From contig NZ_CP060704.1 in the NCBI RefSeq assembly GCF_014353015.1, forward strand, positions 5,295,001 through 5,359,000: a stretch of 64,000 bases of DNA, read 5' to 3'. Both the position numbers and the translations under genes were made by a program. The stretch comes from Chitinimonas koreensis (GTDB taxonomy: Bacteria > Pseudomonadota > Gammaproteobacteria > Burkholderiales > Chitinimonadaceae). Position 1 is the stretch's first letter, and every line of letters begins with the position of its first letter. The notes beneath the pieces are model-generated. The model was not told the origin of the DNA and made no database searches. It saw only the letters and a program-made list of their open reading frames with translations. Shown piece by piece: positions 24,081-32,581 of this stretch.

Positions 24081-25166
24081 TTACCGCAGCTTCAGCGTGG
24101 CTAATCCGGCCAGCACCAGCAGCATCGTGATGATCCAGAACCGCACCACCACCTGCGTTTCCTTCCAGCCCTTGAGCTCGTAGTGGTGATGCAGGGGCGC
24201 CATGCGGAACACCCGCTTGCCGGTCAGCTTGAAGCTGGCGACCTGGATCATCACGCTCAGCGCCTCGACCACGAACACGCCGCCCATGATGAACAGCACG
24301 ATCTCCTGGCGGACGATCACCGCCACCGTGCCGAGCGCGGCGCCGAGCGCCAGCGCGCCGACGTCGCCCATGAACACTTCGGCCGGGTAGGCGTTGAACC
24401 ACAGGAAGCCGAGGCCGGCGCCGGCCATCGCGGCGCAGAACACGGCCAGCTCGCCGGCGCCCGGGATGTGCGGCAGCAAGAGGTAGGCGGCGAACTTCGC
24501 GTTGCCGGCCACGTAGGCGAAGATCGCCAGCGCGCTGGCCACCATCACCGTCGGCAGGATGGCCAGGCCGTCGAGGCCGTCGGTCAGGTTGACCGCGTTG
24601 GAGGTGCCGACGATCACGAAGTAGGTCAGCACCATGAAGCCGACCGCGCCGAACGGGTAGGCGACGTGCTTGAAGAAGGGCACGATGAATTCGGTGTTGG
24701 CCGGCAGCGTGGCGGTATTGGCCAGCACGTAGCCGGTGATCAGCGCGATGATCGACTGCCAGAACATCTTCTGCTTGCTGGACAGGCCCTTCGGATTCTT
24801 CAGCGCGACCTTCTTGTAGTCGTCGACGAAACCGATCACGCCGGTGCCCATGGTCACCAGCAGCACCACCCAGACGAAGCGGTTGCCGAGGTCGGCCCAC
24901 AGCAGCGTGGTCAGCCCGATCGCCAGGAGGATCAGCGTGCCGCCCATGGTCGGCGTGCCGGCCTTGACCAGGTGGGTCTGCGGACCGTCGTCACGCACCG
25001 CCTGGCCGACCTTGAGCTCGGTCAGCTTGCGGATCACCCACGGCCCGAGCAGGAAGCTGATGAACAGCGCGGTCATGGTGGCCAGCACCGCGCGCAGCGT
25101 GATGTAGCCGAAGACGTTGAATGCGCGGACGTTCTCGCCGAGCAGATTGGCCAGCCAGAGCAGCAT
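24081..25166 (-). CDS. mraY: Phospho-MurNAc-pentapeptide translocase
   Basis: The protein has 361 aa. MraY is a polytopic membrane enzyme that transfers phospho-MurNAc-pentapeptide to undecaprenyl phosphate, making lipid I. Conserved catalytic elements are FVDDYKKVALKN, the NAVNLTDGLDGLA motif and the HHHYELKGW loop near the C-terminus. About ten transmembrane helices are visible. It starts one base after the murF stop codon. Confidence 0.97.
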   Translation of the reverse strand: MLLWLANLLGENVRAFNVFGYITLRAVLATMTALFISFLLGPWVIRKLTELKVGQAVRDDGPQTHLVKAGTPTMGGTLILLAIGLTTLLWADLGNRFVWVVLLVTMGTGVIGFVDDYKKVALKNPKGLSSKQKMFWQSIIALITGYVLANTATLPANTEFIVPFFKHVAYPFGAVGFMVLTYFVIVGTSNAVNLTDGLDGLAILPTVMVASALAIFAYVAGNAKFAAYLLLPHIPGAGELAVFCAAMAGAGLGFLWFNAYPAEVFMGDVGALALGAALGTVAVIVRQEIVLFIMGGVFVVEALSVMIQVASFKLTGKRVFRMAPLHHHYELKGWKETQVVVRFWIITMLLVLAGLATLKLR

Positions 25167-25167
25167 G

Positions 25168-26568
25168 TCAGGCCTCTCCCTTGTCGTTTTCCGTTGCGGC
25201 CGCCGCCAGCGCGTCGACCACCTGTTCCATGCGCATGAAGCGCGATCCCTTCACCAGCACCGCGGCGTCCGCCGCCAGCTGCGGCCGCAGCGCGGCGGCC
25301 AGCTCGGCATGGCCAGCGAACCAGCGCGCGCCTTCGCCATAGGCCTCGACCGCGTGGCGCATGCCTTCGCCCACCGCGTAGAAGCCGGCCAGGCCGCGGC
25401 CGCGCGCATAGGCGCCGATCTCGGCGTGGCGCAGCGCCACGTCGTCGATCTCGCCGGTATCGCCGAGCACCAGCCAGCGCGCGCCGGGCAGGCCGGCCAG
25501 CACGTCGATCGCGGCGCGGATCGAATCGGGGTTGGCGTTGTAGCTGTCGTCGACCAGCAGCGCGCCGTTGAACGCGCGCTTGAGCTGCAGCCGGCCCTTG
25601 GCGCCGGCGAAGGTCGCCAAGCCCGCCGCGATCTGCGCCGGCGCGAGCCCCAGCGCATGGCAGACGGCCGCCGCCGCCAGCGCGTTGCGCACGTTGTGCA
25701 GGCCCGGCGCCGGCAGTTCGACCGCCGCCTCGCCGGCCGGCGTGACCAGCACGAAGCGACTCGACAGCGGCGCCTGCGCCAGCTCGCGTGCGCGCACCTC
25801 GCCCTGCTCCAGGCCGAAGCCGAGCTGGCGATGGCCGGCCGCCAGGCCTTGCCAGTAGCCGGCGAATTCGTCGTCGAGGTTGATCACCGCGCAGCCGTCG
25901 GCGGCCAGGCCCTCGAAGATCTCGCCCTTGGCCTCGGCGATGCCGCGGGTCGAGCCGAAATGGCCGATATGGGCGGTGCCGGCGTTGTTGACCAGCGCCA
26001 CCTCGGGCCGTGCCAGCCCGGTCAGGTAGCGGATCTCGCCGTAGTGGTTCATGCCCATCTCGATCACCGCGTAGCGGTGCCCGGGCCGCAGCCGCAGCAG
26101 CATCTGCGGCACCCCGATGTGGTTGTTCAGGTTGCCGGCGGTGGCCAGCACCGCGGCGTCGCCGGCGACATGGCGCAGCACGGCGGCCACCATCTCCTTG
26201 ACCGTGGTCTTGCCGCTCGAGCCGGTGATGGCCGCCAGCGGCAGCGCGAAGCGCGCGCGCCAGGCGGCGGCCAGCTGGCCGAGCGCAGCCAGCGGATCGG
26301 CCGCCACCAAGAGCGGCGCGCGGTCGCCGAGCGCCGCCAGCGCCGGGTGGTGGGCCTCGACCAGCGCGCCGACGGCGCCGCCGGTCAGCGCCTGGGCGAC
26401 GAAGTCGTGGCCGTCGAAACGGTCGCCGCGCAGCGCGACGAACAGGTCGCCGGCGCGCACGTCGCGGCTGTCGGTCGTCACGCGCGAGAAGGCCGCGGCG
26501 GCGCCGTGGCCGGGCGGCAGGCCCAGCGCGGCGGCGGCTTCGGCGAGCGTGAGCATCGCATCGTTCAT
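25168..26568 (-). CDS. murF: UDP-MurNAc-tripeptide--D-alanyl-D-alanine ligase
   Basis: The protein has 466 aa. MurF attaches the D-Ala-D-Ala made by Ddl to complete the UDP-MurNAc-pentapeptide. The N-terminal substrate domain (VTTDSRDVRAGDLFVALRGD), P-loop ITGSSGKTTVKEMV (~115), VIEMGMNHYGEI and DDSYNANPDS are clear. It overlaps murE by 4 nt (ATGA), which suggests translational coupling. Confidence 0.96.
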   Translation of the reverse strand: MNDAMLTLAEAAAALGLPPGHGAAAAFSRVTTDSRDVRAGDLFVALRGDRFDGHDFVAQALTGGAVGALVEAHHPALAALGDRAPLLVAADPLAALGQLAAAWRARFALPLAAITGSSGKTTVKEMVAAVLRHVAGDAAVLATAGNLNNHIGVPQMLLRLRPGHRYAVIEMGMNHYGEIRYLTGLARPEVALVNNAGTAHIGHFGSTRGIAEAKGEIFEGLAADGCAVINLDDEFAGYWQGLAAGHRQLGFGLEQGEVRARELAQAPLSSRFVLVTPAGEAAVELPAPGLHNVRNALAAAAVCHALGLAPAQIAAGLATFAGAKGRLQLKRAFNGALLVDDSYNANPDSIRAAIDVLAGLPGARWLVLGDTGEIDDVALRHAEIGAYARGRGLAGFYAVGEGMRHAVEAYGEGARWFAGHAELAAALRPQLAADAAVLVKGSRFMRMEQVVDALAAAATENDKGEA

Positions 26569-28075
26569 TTCATCGGCTTCCAGGCCGCCAGCGCGGCCAA
26601 TGCCTGTTGCTCGTCGCTGAACGGCGCCTTCACGCCGTTCGCGTCCTGGTATTCCTCGTGGCCCTTGCCGGCGATCAGCACCACGTCGCCTGGGCCGGCC
26701 AGCTCGATCGCGGCGCGGATCGCGGCGGCGCGGTCGCTCTGCACGCTGAAGTCGCCGCGCTGCGGGATCTCGGCGTCGGCGCCGTCCACCCCGTCGAGGA
26801 TGTCGCGGATGATCAGCTTCGGGTCTTCGGTGCGCGGGTTGTCGCTGGTCACGATCACGGTGTCGGCCAGCTCGCAGGCGATGCGGCCCATCACCGGCCG
26901 CTTGCCGCGGTCGCGGTCGCCGCCGCAGCCGAACACGCAGTACAGCCGGCGCCGGCTCGGCATCACCTCGCGCAGCGTGGCCAGCGCCTTCTCCAGCGCG
27001 TCGGGCGTGTGGGCGTAGTCGACCACCACCAGCGGCTTGACCCCGCCGCCGAGCCGCTGCATGCGGCCCTTGGCCGATTCGATGCGGCCGAGCACGGCGA
27101 CCGCGTCGTCGAGCGGCACGCCGCCCGCACCAGCACGCCGAGGCAGGCCAGCAGGTTGTAGGCGTTGAAGCGGCCGATCAGCGGGCTGACCAGCTCGGCG
27201 CGGCCCCAGGGCGAGACGATCGAGAGACGCAAGCCGTCGAGGCCGGTCTCGACCCTCTCGGCGCGCAATTCGCCGGCGTCGAGGCCGTAGCCGAGCGCGA
27301 GGCCGTCCGGCAGCGTGCGCAGCAGCTCGGCGCCGAAGCCGTCGTCGGCGTTGATCAGCGCGGCCTGCAGCCCTTCCCACTCGAACAGCTTGCGCTTGCT
27401 GGCGCCGTAGGCCTTCATGCTGCCGTGGTAGTCGAGGTGGTCGCGCGTGAGGTTGGTGAAGATCGCGCTGTGGAAGGCCATGCCGTGCGCGCGCGCCTGG
27501 TCGAGGCCGTGCGAGCTGACCTCCATCGCCAGGTGGCTGGCGCCGGCGGCGCGGTAGCCGGCCACCAGGTTCTGCAGCCGTACCGCGTCGGGCGTGGTGT
27601 GGCTGGCCTCGGCCAGGTCGTCGAGAAAACCGTAGCCGAGCGTGCCGACCAGCGCCGCCTTGTGGCCGAGCAGGCCCCAGGCCTGCGCCAGCCAGTGGGC
27701 GCAACTGGTCTTGCCGTTGGTGCCGGTCACGCCGACGCAGTGCATGGCGCGGCTCGGATCGCCGAGCAGGTGGCCGGCGACGATGCCGGCCTGGGCGCGC
27801 AGCTGCGGCACCGCCAGGTTGGGCAGCGCGGCGTGCTCTGCCGGCCAGGCGTAGTCCTCGGCCTCCCACAGCACGCAGCCGGCGCCCTTGGCGATGGCCG
27901 CGGCGATATGGTCGCGGCCGTCGGCGTACTCGCCGCGGTAGGCCAGGAAGACGTCGCCCGGCTGGACAAGGCGGCTGTCGGCGACCACGCGGTGGCCGGC
28001 ATTCAAGCCAGGAGCCGCGATCGCATCGATCGCGGCCCAGTCCGGCAGAGGCAGGTTCCAGCTCGTCGGCTTCAC
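26565..28075 (-). CDS. murE: UDP-MurNAc-L-Ala-D-Glu--meso-DAP ligase, with an apparent -1 frameshift
   Basis: The start is GTG, overlapping the ftsI stop (GTGA) behind GGAGG. MurE adds meso-diaminopimelate; the specificity motif SDNPRTEDPK is present, as are VTGTNGKTSCAHWLAQA (P-loop) and TNLTRDHLDYHGSM. The frame breaks after LACLGVLVRA near 27119-27124. One extra base in the GCGGC stretch (CGCCGCCCG on the + strand) restores GVPLDDAVAVLGRIESAKGR and reads through to 26565 (about 503 aa). The span is one base short of a multiple of three. Because murE is essential, an assembly error is more likely than a real mutation. Confidence 0.93.
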
Positions 28076-29832
28076 GTTTCCTCCTTCACTTCCGGCTCGT
28101 TCGGATCGGGCAGCAGGATATTGTTGAGCGGCGCGTCGGGCGGCACGCCGAGCATGCGCAGGCTGCCGGCCACCACGCTGGCGAAGGCCGGCGCGGCCAC
28201 CGTGCCGCCGTAGCGCGAGTCGCCGCCCGGTTCGTCGATCATCACCGCGACGATCAGGCGCGGGTCCGAGATCGGCGCGATGCCGATGAAGGACGAGACG
28301 TAGAGGCGGTCGCCGCCGTAAGCGCCGCCGACCAGCTTCTTGGCGGTGCCGGTCTTGCCGCCGACGCGGTAGCCGACCACCTGGGCGCGCGTCGCGGTGC
28401 CGCCGGGCTGGGTCACGGTCTCCAGCATGCGGCGCACCTGCTGGGCCACTTCGGCGCTCATCACGCGGCGGCCGGGCAAGGGCGCCACCAGCTTCTGGAA
28501 AGTCACGGGCCGGATCTCGCCGTCGGTGGCGAAGGCCTGGTAGGCCTTCGCCATCTGCAGCAGGCTGACCGACAGGCCGTAGCCGTAGGCCATGGTGGCC
28601 TGCTCGACCGGCCGCCAGGTCTTCCACGGCCGCAGCCGGCCGCTGGCCTCGCCGGGGAAGCCGCTGTGCGGCAGTTCGCCGATGCCGATCGAGTCGTAGA
28701 AGTTCCACAGGTATTCGCGCGGCAGCTCCATCGCCACCTTGGCGGTGCCGATGTTGCTCGACTTCTGCACGATGCCTGCCAGCGTCAGCGGGCCGTAGGC
28801 ATGGGTGTCGCGGATGGTGTTGGGGCCGATCGTCAGCGAGCCGTTGCCGGTGTTGATCACGCTGTCGGCGCGGAACTTGCCGCTCTCGATGGCGGCCGCG
28901 ATGCTGAACGGCTTCATGGTCGAGCCGGGCTCGTACAGGTCGGTGATGGCGCGGTTGCGGCGCGCCGCCGGGTCGAGCTTGACGCGGTTGTTCGGGTTGT
29001 AGCTCGGCAGGTTGGCCAGCGCGAGCACCTCGCCGGTGCGGGCGTCGAGCACCACGATGCCGCCGCCCTTGGCCTGGTTGACCTCGACCGCGTTCTTCAG
29101 CTCGCGGAAGGCCAGGTACTGGATCTTGCGGTCGATCGACAGCGTCAGCGTCTGGCCGTCGCGCGGCTTCTCGATGCTGGTGACGTCCTCGACGATGTAG
29201 CCGCGGCGGTCCTTGATGACGTGCCGGCTGCCGGGCTTGCCGGCCAGCATGCTCTCGCGCGTCAGCTCGAAGCCTTCCTGGCCGCGGTTGTCGATGTCGG
29301 TGAAGCCGATGATGTGGGCCATCACCTCGCCGGCCGGGTAGTAGCGGCGGTATTCGGTCTGGCGCGAGATGCCGGGCACGCCGAGCGCCAGCACCCGCTG
29401 GGCCGCCTCCGGGCTCATCTGGCGCTTGAGGAAGACGAAGTCGCGCTTCCTGTCGCCGAGCTTCTTGGCCACCTCGGCGGCCGGCATGCCGAGCGTGCGC
29501 GCCAGCGCGGCGACCTGCTCGGCGCTCGGCGCCGGCATGTCGGACGGGCTGGCCCAGATCGACTGCACCGGCGTCGAGATCGCCAGCGGCTCGCCGTTGC
29601 GGTCGGTGATCATGCCGCGGTTGGCCTCGAGCGTGAGGCGGCGGCTGAAGCGCGCTTCGCCCTGCTCGCGCAGGAAGTCTTCCTTGTAGCCCATCAGGTA
29701 GCCGGCGCGGCCGACCAGCAGCACGAACAGCAGCACCAGCGCGCCGAGCACCAGCCAGGCGCGCCACAGCTGCAGCTTGAGCGCGTGGCCGCCGTTGCGC
29801 TGGCTGCGATAGCCCAGGGTCGCGGTCGCCAT
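28072..29832 (-). CDS. ftsI: Septal peptidoglycan transpeptidase FtsI (PBP3)
   Basis: The protein has 586 aa. A single N-terminal transmembrane helix (about 21-45) is followed by a pedestal domain and the transpeptidase domain. The three penicillin-binding motifs are intact: STMK in YEPGSTMKPF (active Ser), SSN in VQKSSNIG and KTGTAKK. FtsI cross-links septal peptidoglycan with FtsW. The start codon shares one base with the ftsL stop (TGATG), and the stop overlaps the murE start. Confidence 0.97.
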   Translation of the reverse strand: MATATLGYRSQRNGGHALKLQLWRAWLVLGALVLLFVLLVGRAGYLMGYKEDFLREQGEARFSRRLTLEANRGMITDRNGEPLAISTPVQSIWASPSDMPAPSAEQVAALARTLGMPAAEVAKKLGDRKRDFVFLKRQMSPEAAQRVLALGVPGISRQTEYRRYYPAGEVMAHIIGFTDIDNRGQEGFELTRESMLAGKPGSRHVIKDRRGYIVEDVTSIEKPRDGQTLTLSIDRKIQYLAFRELKNAVEVNQAKGGGIVVLDARTGEVLALANLPSYNPNNRVKLDPAARRNRAITDLYEPGSTMKPFSIAAAIESGKFRADSVINTGNGSLTIGPNTIRDTHAYGPLTLAGIVQKSSNIGTAKVAMELPREYLWNFYDSIGIGELPHSGFPGEASGRLRPWKTWRPVEQATMAYGYGLSVSLLQMAKAYQAFATDGEIRPVTFQKLVAPLPGRRVMSAEVAQQVRRMLETVTQPGGTATRAQVVGYRVGGKTGTAKKLVGGAYGGDRLYVSSFIGIAPISDPRLIVAVMIDEPGGDSRYGGTVAAPAFASVVAGSLRMLGVPPDAPLNNILLPDPNEPEVKEET

Positions 29833-30106
29833 CAGCCGCCTCCCCGCTTGAGCGGCACGACCTGGGTATGGCCGGCGTCGGGCACCCGCATGCCGAGGCG
29901 GCTGGCCGCCTCCTTTTCGATGCGCGAATGCATGGCCCAGGTGCTCTGCTCGAGCTGCAGCTGGCCCACTCGACGTCGAGCCGGCGCGCCTCGGTCTGCG
30001 CCTTCTGCAGCTCGATATAGGCGCGGCGCGCCTTGTGCTGCGAAGTGACCACGCCGAGCGCGCAGGCGATCACCACGCCCAGGAGGAGCAGGTTCAGACG
30101 CGTCAC
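29832..30106 (-). CDS. ftsL: Cell division protein FtsL, with an apparent -1 frameshift
   Basis: FtsL is a short bitopic protein that forms a complex with FtsB and FtsQ. The GTG start overlaps the rsmH stop (GTGA). A transmembrane helix (LNLLLLGVVIACALGVVTSQ) is followed by a heptad-rich segment. The frame breaks after LDVEW near 29965-29967. One extra G in the GGG run restores QLQLEQSTWAMHSRIEKEAA and the typical LGMRVPDAGHTQVVPLKRG end, giving 91 aa and a stop that overlaps the ftsI start. As read, the frame runs on into ftsI in the wrong phase. Confidence 0.88.
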
Positions 30107-31044
30107 CGCGGCGCTCCCGTGCGCTCGGCCACGCGCAGGATGGCGCTGCGCGCGCGCGGATTGCCGTCGACCTCGGCGGCGCTGGCGCGCACCGGCTTGC
30201 CGACCAGCTTCAGCGGCGCCTCGCCGATGTCGGCGGCCCGTACCGGCAGCCGGCTGGGCAGCTTGTCGGCCTGCGCCGCGTCGGCCATGAAGCGCTTGAC
30301 GATGCGGTCCTCCAGCGAATGGAAGGCGATCACCGCCAGCCGCCCGCCGGGCGCGAGCCGGCGCAGCGTCTGCGGCAGCGTCAGCGACAGTTCTTCAAGC
30401 TCGCGATTGATGTAAATCCGTACAGCCTGGAAGGTGCGCGTCGCCGGGTCCTGGCCCGGCTCCCGGGTGCGGACGACCTTTGCCACGAGCGCGGCAAGCT
30501 TTCCTGTCGTGTCGATGGGCTGTTCCTGCCGAGCCGCAACAATCGCGCCTGCAATCTGTTGAGCAAACCGTTCTTCGCCATAGTCCCTGATCACCTCCGC
30601 GATGGCGGCCTTGTCGGCCGCCGCCAGCCATTCCGCCGCCGTCTGGCCGCGGGTCGTATCCATGCGCATGTCCAAGGGCGCGTCGAAGCGGAAACTGAAG
30701 CCGCGCGCGCCGTCGTCGAGCTGGGGCGAGGACACCCCGAGATCCATCAGCACGCCGTCGACCTGCGCGATGCCGAGCGCGTCCAGGCCGGCGTCGAAGG
30801 CGGCATAGGGCTCGTGCACGATGGAGAAGCGCGGGTCGTCGATGCTGCGGGCGTCCGCCACCGCCTGCGGATCCTTGTCGAAGGCCACCAGCCGGCCGGC
30901 CGGGCCCAGGCGCGACAGGATCAGGCGCGAGTGGCCGCCGCGGCCGTAGGTGCAGTCGACGTAGATGCCGTCGGGACGGATGTTCAACCCGTCCACCGCT
31001 TCGGCGAGCAGCACCGTGCGGTGGCTGAAAACCGCCTGGGTCAC
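30103..31044 (-). CDS. rsmH: 16S rRNA (cytosine-1402 N4) methyltransferase
   Basis: The protein (old name MraW) has 313 aa from the GTG that overlaps the mraZ stop (GTGA). It methylates C1402 in the decoding centre using S-adenosylmethionine. The family motifs are HRTVLLAEAVDGL, YVDCTYGRGGHSRLIL, LMDLGVSSPQLDD, RGFSFRFDAPLDMRMD and VIAFHSLEDRIVKRF. It is the second gene of the dcw cluster in its standard position. Confidence 0.96.
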   Translation of the reverse strand: MTQAVFSHRTVLLAEAVDGLNIRPDGIYVDCTYGRGGHSRLILSRLGPAGRLVAFDKDPQAVADARSIDDPRFSIVHEPYAAFDAGLDALGIAQVDGVLMDLGVSSPQLDDGARGFSFRFDAPLDMRMDTTRGQTAAEWLAAADKAAIAEVIRDYGEERFAQQIAGAIVAARQEQPIDTTGKLAALVAKVVRTREPGQDPATRTFQAVRIYINRELEELSLTLPQTLRRLAPGGRLAVIAFHSLEDRIVKRFMADAAQADKLPSRLPVRAADIGEAPLKLVGKPVRASAAEVDGNPRARSAILRVAERTGAPR

Positions 31045-31487
31045 AGCACGAACCCGTCGAGCTGGGCCGCGATGTCGGCCGGCGACATGGCCAGCGCGGC
31101 AGCGGTCTGTTCGTTCCAGCGGGTCTCGTCCCACAGCTCGAACTTGCTGCCCAGGCCGACCAGCGCCACCGAGCGGTCGAGCCGGGCGAAGCTGCGCAGC
31201 GCCGAGGACACCAGGATGCGGCCGGCCGAGTCCATCTCGACCTCCTCGGCGTGGCCGAGGATCAGCCGCTGCAGCGCGCGGGCCTGGGGATTGAAGGCGG
31301 GCAGATTGTTGAGCTTGTCGCGAACGGGTTCCCAGGCAGGCTGCGGATAGATCAGCAGGCACTGGCTGGGGTCGACGGTCACGGTCAGCCGGCCGCCGCA
31401 ACCCTCGTGCAGGGCGTCGCGATGCTTGGCCGGAATGGCCAGACGCCCTTTGCTGTCGAGGTTGAGGATGGCTACGCCGCCGAACAT
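31041..31487 (-). CDS. mraZ: Transcriptional regulator MraZ
   Basis: The protein has 148 aa from the ATG of MFGGVAILNLDSKGRLAIPA; the longer upstream start is rejected because the family begins here. It has two SpoVT/AbrB-like MraZ domains (each with a D-x-K/A-GR motif: DSKGRLAIP and DSAGRILVS). In E. coli, MraZ forms a ring-shaped oligomer and represses the dcw promoter. The tandem boxes immediately upstream in this window fit the same autoregulation. Confidence 0.96.
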   Translation of the reverse strand: MFGGVAILNLDSKGRLAIPAKHRDALHEGCGGRLTVTVDPSQCLLIYPQPAWEPVRDKLNNLPAFNPQARALQRLILGHAEEVEMDSAGRILVSSALRSFARLDRSVALVGLGSKFELWDETRWNEQTAAALAMSPADIAAQLDGFVL

Positions 31488-31561
31488 GTGTACCGCCGTT
31501 CCCGGATGGGGAAAGCGACCGTTTCCGGTCGCCCGATTCTTTGGGGCGCTGAAACACGTTT

Positions 31562-31615
31562 CACCACTACGCCCCACTACGCCCCACTATATAGTCTCGA
31601 ATTGACACGGGTCAA
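31562..31615 (-). promoter_or_regulatory. dcw promoter with three MraZ boxes
   Basis: On the minus strand TTGACC (-35, 31610-31615) and TATATA (-10, 31588-31593) are 16 bp apart. Three direct repeats follow with an exact 10-bp period: TAGTGGGGCG, TAGTGGGGCG and TAGTGGTGA (31562-31590). TGGG repeats separated by 5 bp are the known MraZ recognition pattern. They overlap the -10 and start region, which fits repression. Confidence 0.8.
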
Positions 31616-31757
31616 GCGGGTGCTTTGGGATTTTTTGTTTTGCTACAATCACTTACGCTGCTTTTGCGAATCGATATGCTTTGGAAATAATCCTTTGCAA
31701 ATAAAGGTTTACAATTCATTCCGAATGCAAAACTTCAACTTTCCGGCCGACCGCCCT

Positions 31758-32099
31758 ATGTCCACGAAGATTCGCCTGATTGCAGCCCTGGTTTTATTGG
31801 GCCTGGCCGCCTGCTCGCAGCTCGCCGAAACCGGCAAGGTCGTTTCCGACAACAACGGCGCATTGGCCGACAGCGACGTGCGCTATCTGGGCCAGAAGCG
31901 CTATCAATTGCGGGTCAAGGGCTCGTCGCTGCTGCTCGATGGACTGGTGGAGCAGCAGTTCCGCCAGCGCGCCACCGAATTCACCGGCAAGCTGGGCTGC
32001 AAGCGCTGGCTGCTGCACGAATACCGGGCCGGCACCGAGAACACCCTGCTCGGCGCGCGCCAGTACGCCGAAGGCATCGTCGAATGCGTGATGCAGTAG
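31758..32099 (+). CDS. Small putative lipoprotein
   Basis: The protein has 113 aa. The signal peptide MSTKIRLIAALVLLGLAACS ends in a lipobox (LGLAAC), predicting lipid attachment at the Cys near residue 19. The mature part has one further conserved-looking Cys pair (GCKRW and ECVMQ). No family is recognised. It is transcribed divergently from mraZ out of the AT-rich region 31620-31757. Confidence 0.7.
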   Translation: MSTKIRLIAALVLLGLAACSQLAETGKVVSDNNGALADSDVRYLGQKRYQLRVKGSSLLLDGLVEQQFRQRATEFTGKLGCKRWLLHEYRAGTENTLLGARQYAEGIVECVMQ

Positions 32100-32106
32100 C
32101 CGCGCG

Positions 32107-32292
32107 ATGCTGCCCAAGCTGATCCGCCTGGCGCTGTTCGCGGCGCTGGTGCTGCTGGTGTGGAACGCGGTGCTGAAGCCGGAGACGCGGCGGCGCATCC
32201 GCGGCCACGTCGAGGTGCTGGCGCTGGCGCTGCTGGGGTCGTCGCTGCTGATGGCGGGCTGGCACTGGTGGCAGCACGGCTTCGCCGGCTAG
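32107..32292 (+). CDS. Small two-helix membrane protein
   Basis: The protein has 61 aa. Two hydrophobic segments (LIRLALFAALVLLVWNAVL and LALALLGSSLLMAGWHWW) flank a short basic loop (KPETRRRIRGHV). It begins 7 nt after the lipoprotein stop codon, so the two are probably co-transcribed. No family is recognised. Confidence 0.5.
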   Translation: MLPKLIRLALFAALVLLVWNAVLKPETRRRIRGHVEVLALALLGSSLLMAGWHWWQHGFAG

Positions 32293-32306
32293 GCCGCGCC
32301 GCCGTT

Positions 32307-32393
32307 GCAGGAGCGGCTTCAGCCGCGAATCGTCCAGCTTTCACCGGCCGACGCGGCCGCTGCCGATGCTTCGCGGCTGAAGCCGCGCCTACG
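32307..32393. repeat. REP-like inverted pair, family 1
   Basis: Two inverted copies of GGAGCGGCTTCAGCCGCGAA (the right arm slightly diverged, ending CCGCGCCTACG) are separated by about 40 bases. Each arm is itself palindromic (GCGGCT-TC-AGCCGC). Further copies lie at 34273, 45381, 51559 and 61611. Confidence 0.8.
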
Positions 32394-32413
32394 CAAGCCG
32401 CCGGTTGAGCGTC

Positions 32414-32481
32414 GTAGGTCGGGCTTTATGCCCGACAGCGACCTCGATCGACCGCGCCGTCGGGCATAAAGCCCGACCTAC
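32414..32481. repeat. REP-like inverted pair, family 2
   Basis: A perfect 23-bp inverted repeat (GTAGGTCGGGCTTTATGCCC ending in GAC, and its reverse complement) is separated by 22 bases. Each arm contains an internal palindrome (GTCGGGC...GCCCGAC). Related pairs lie at 33526 and 51379. Confidence 0.8.
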
Positions 32482-32581
32482 CGAATGCATCCGTCCTCGG
32501 TCGGTGGCGTACCGGCCGACAGATCGCCCGAACAGCGCCGACCAAGGCAGGTCGAAGCAGTCACACGCGAGGAGCCCCGCC

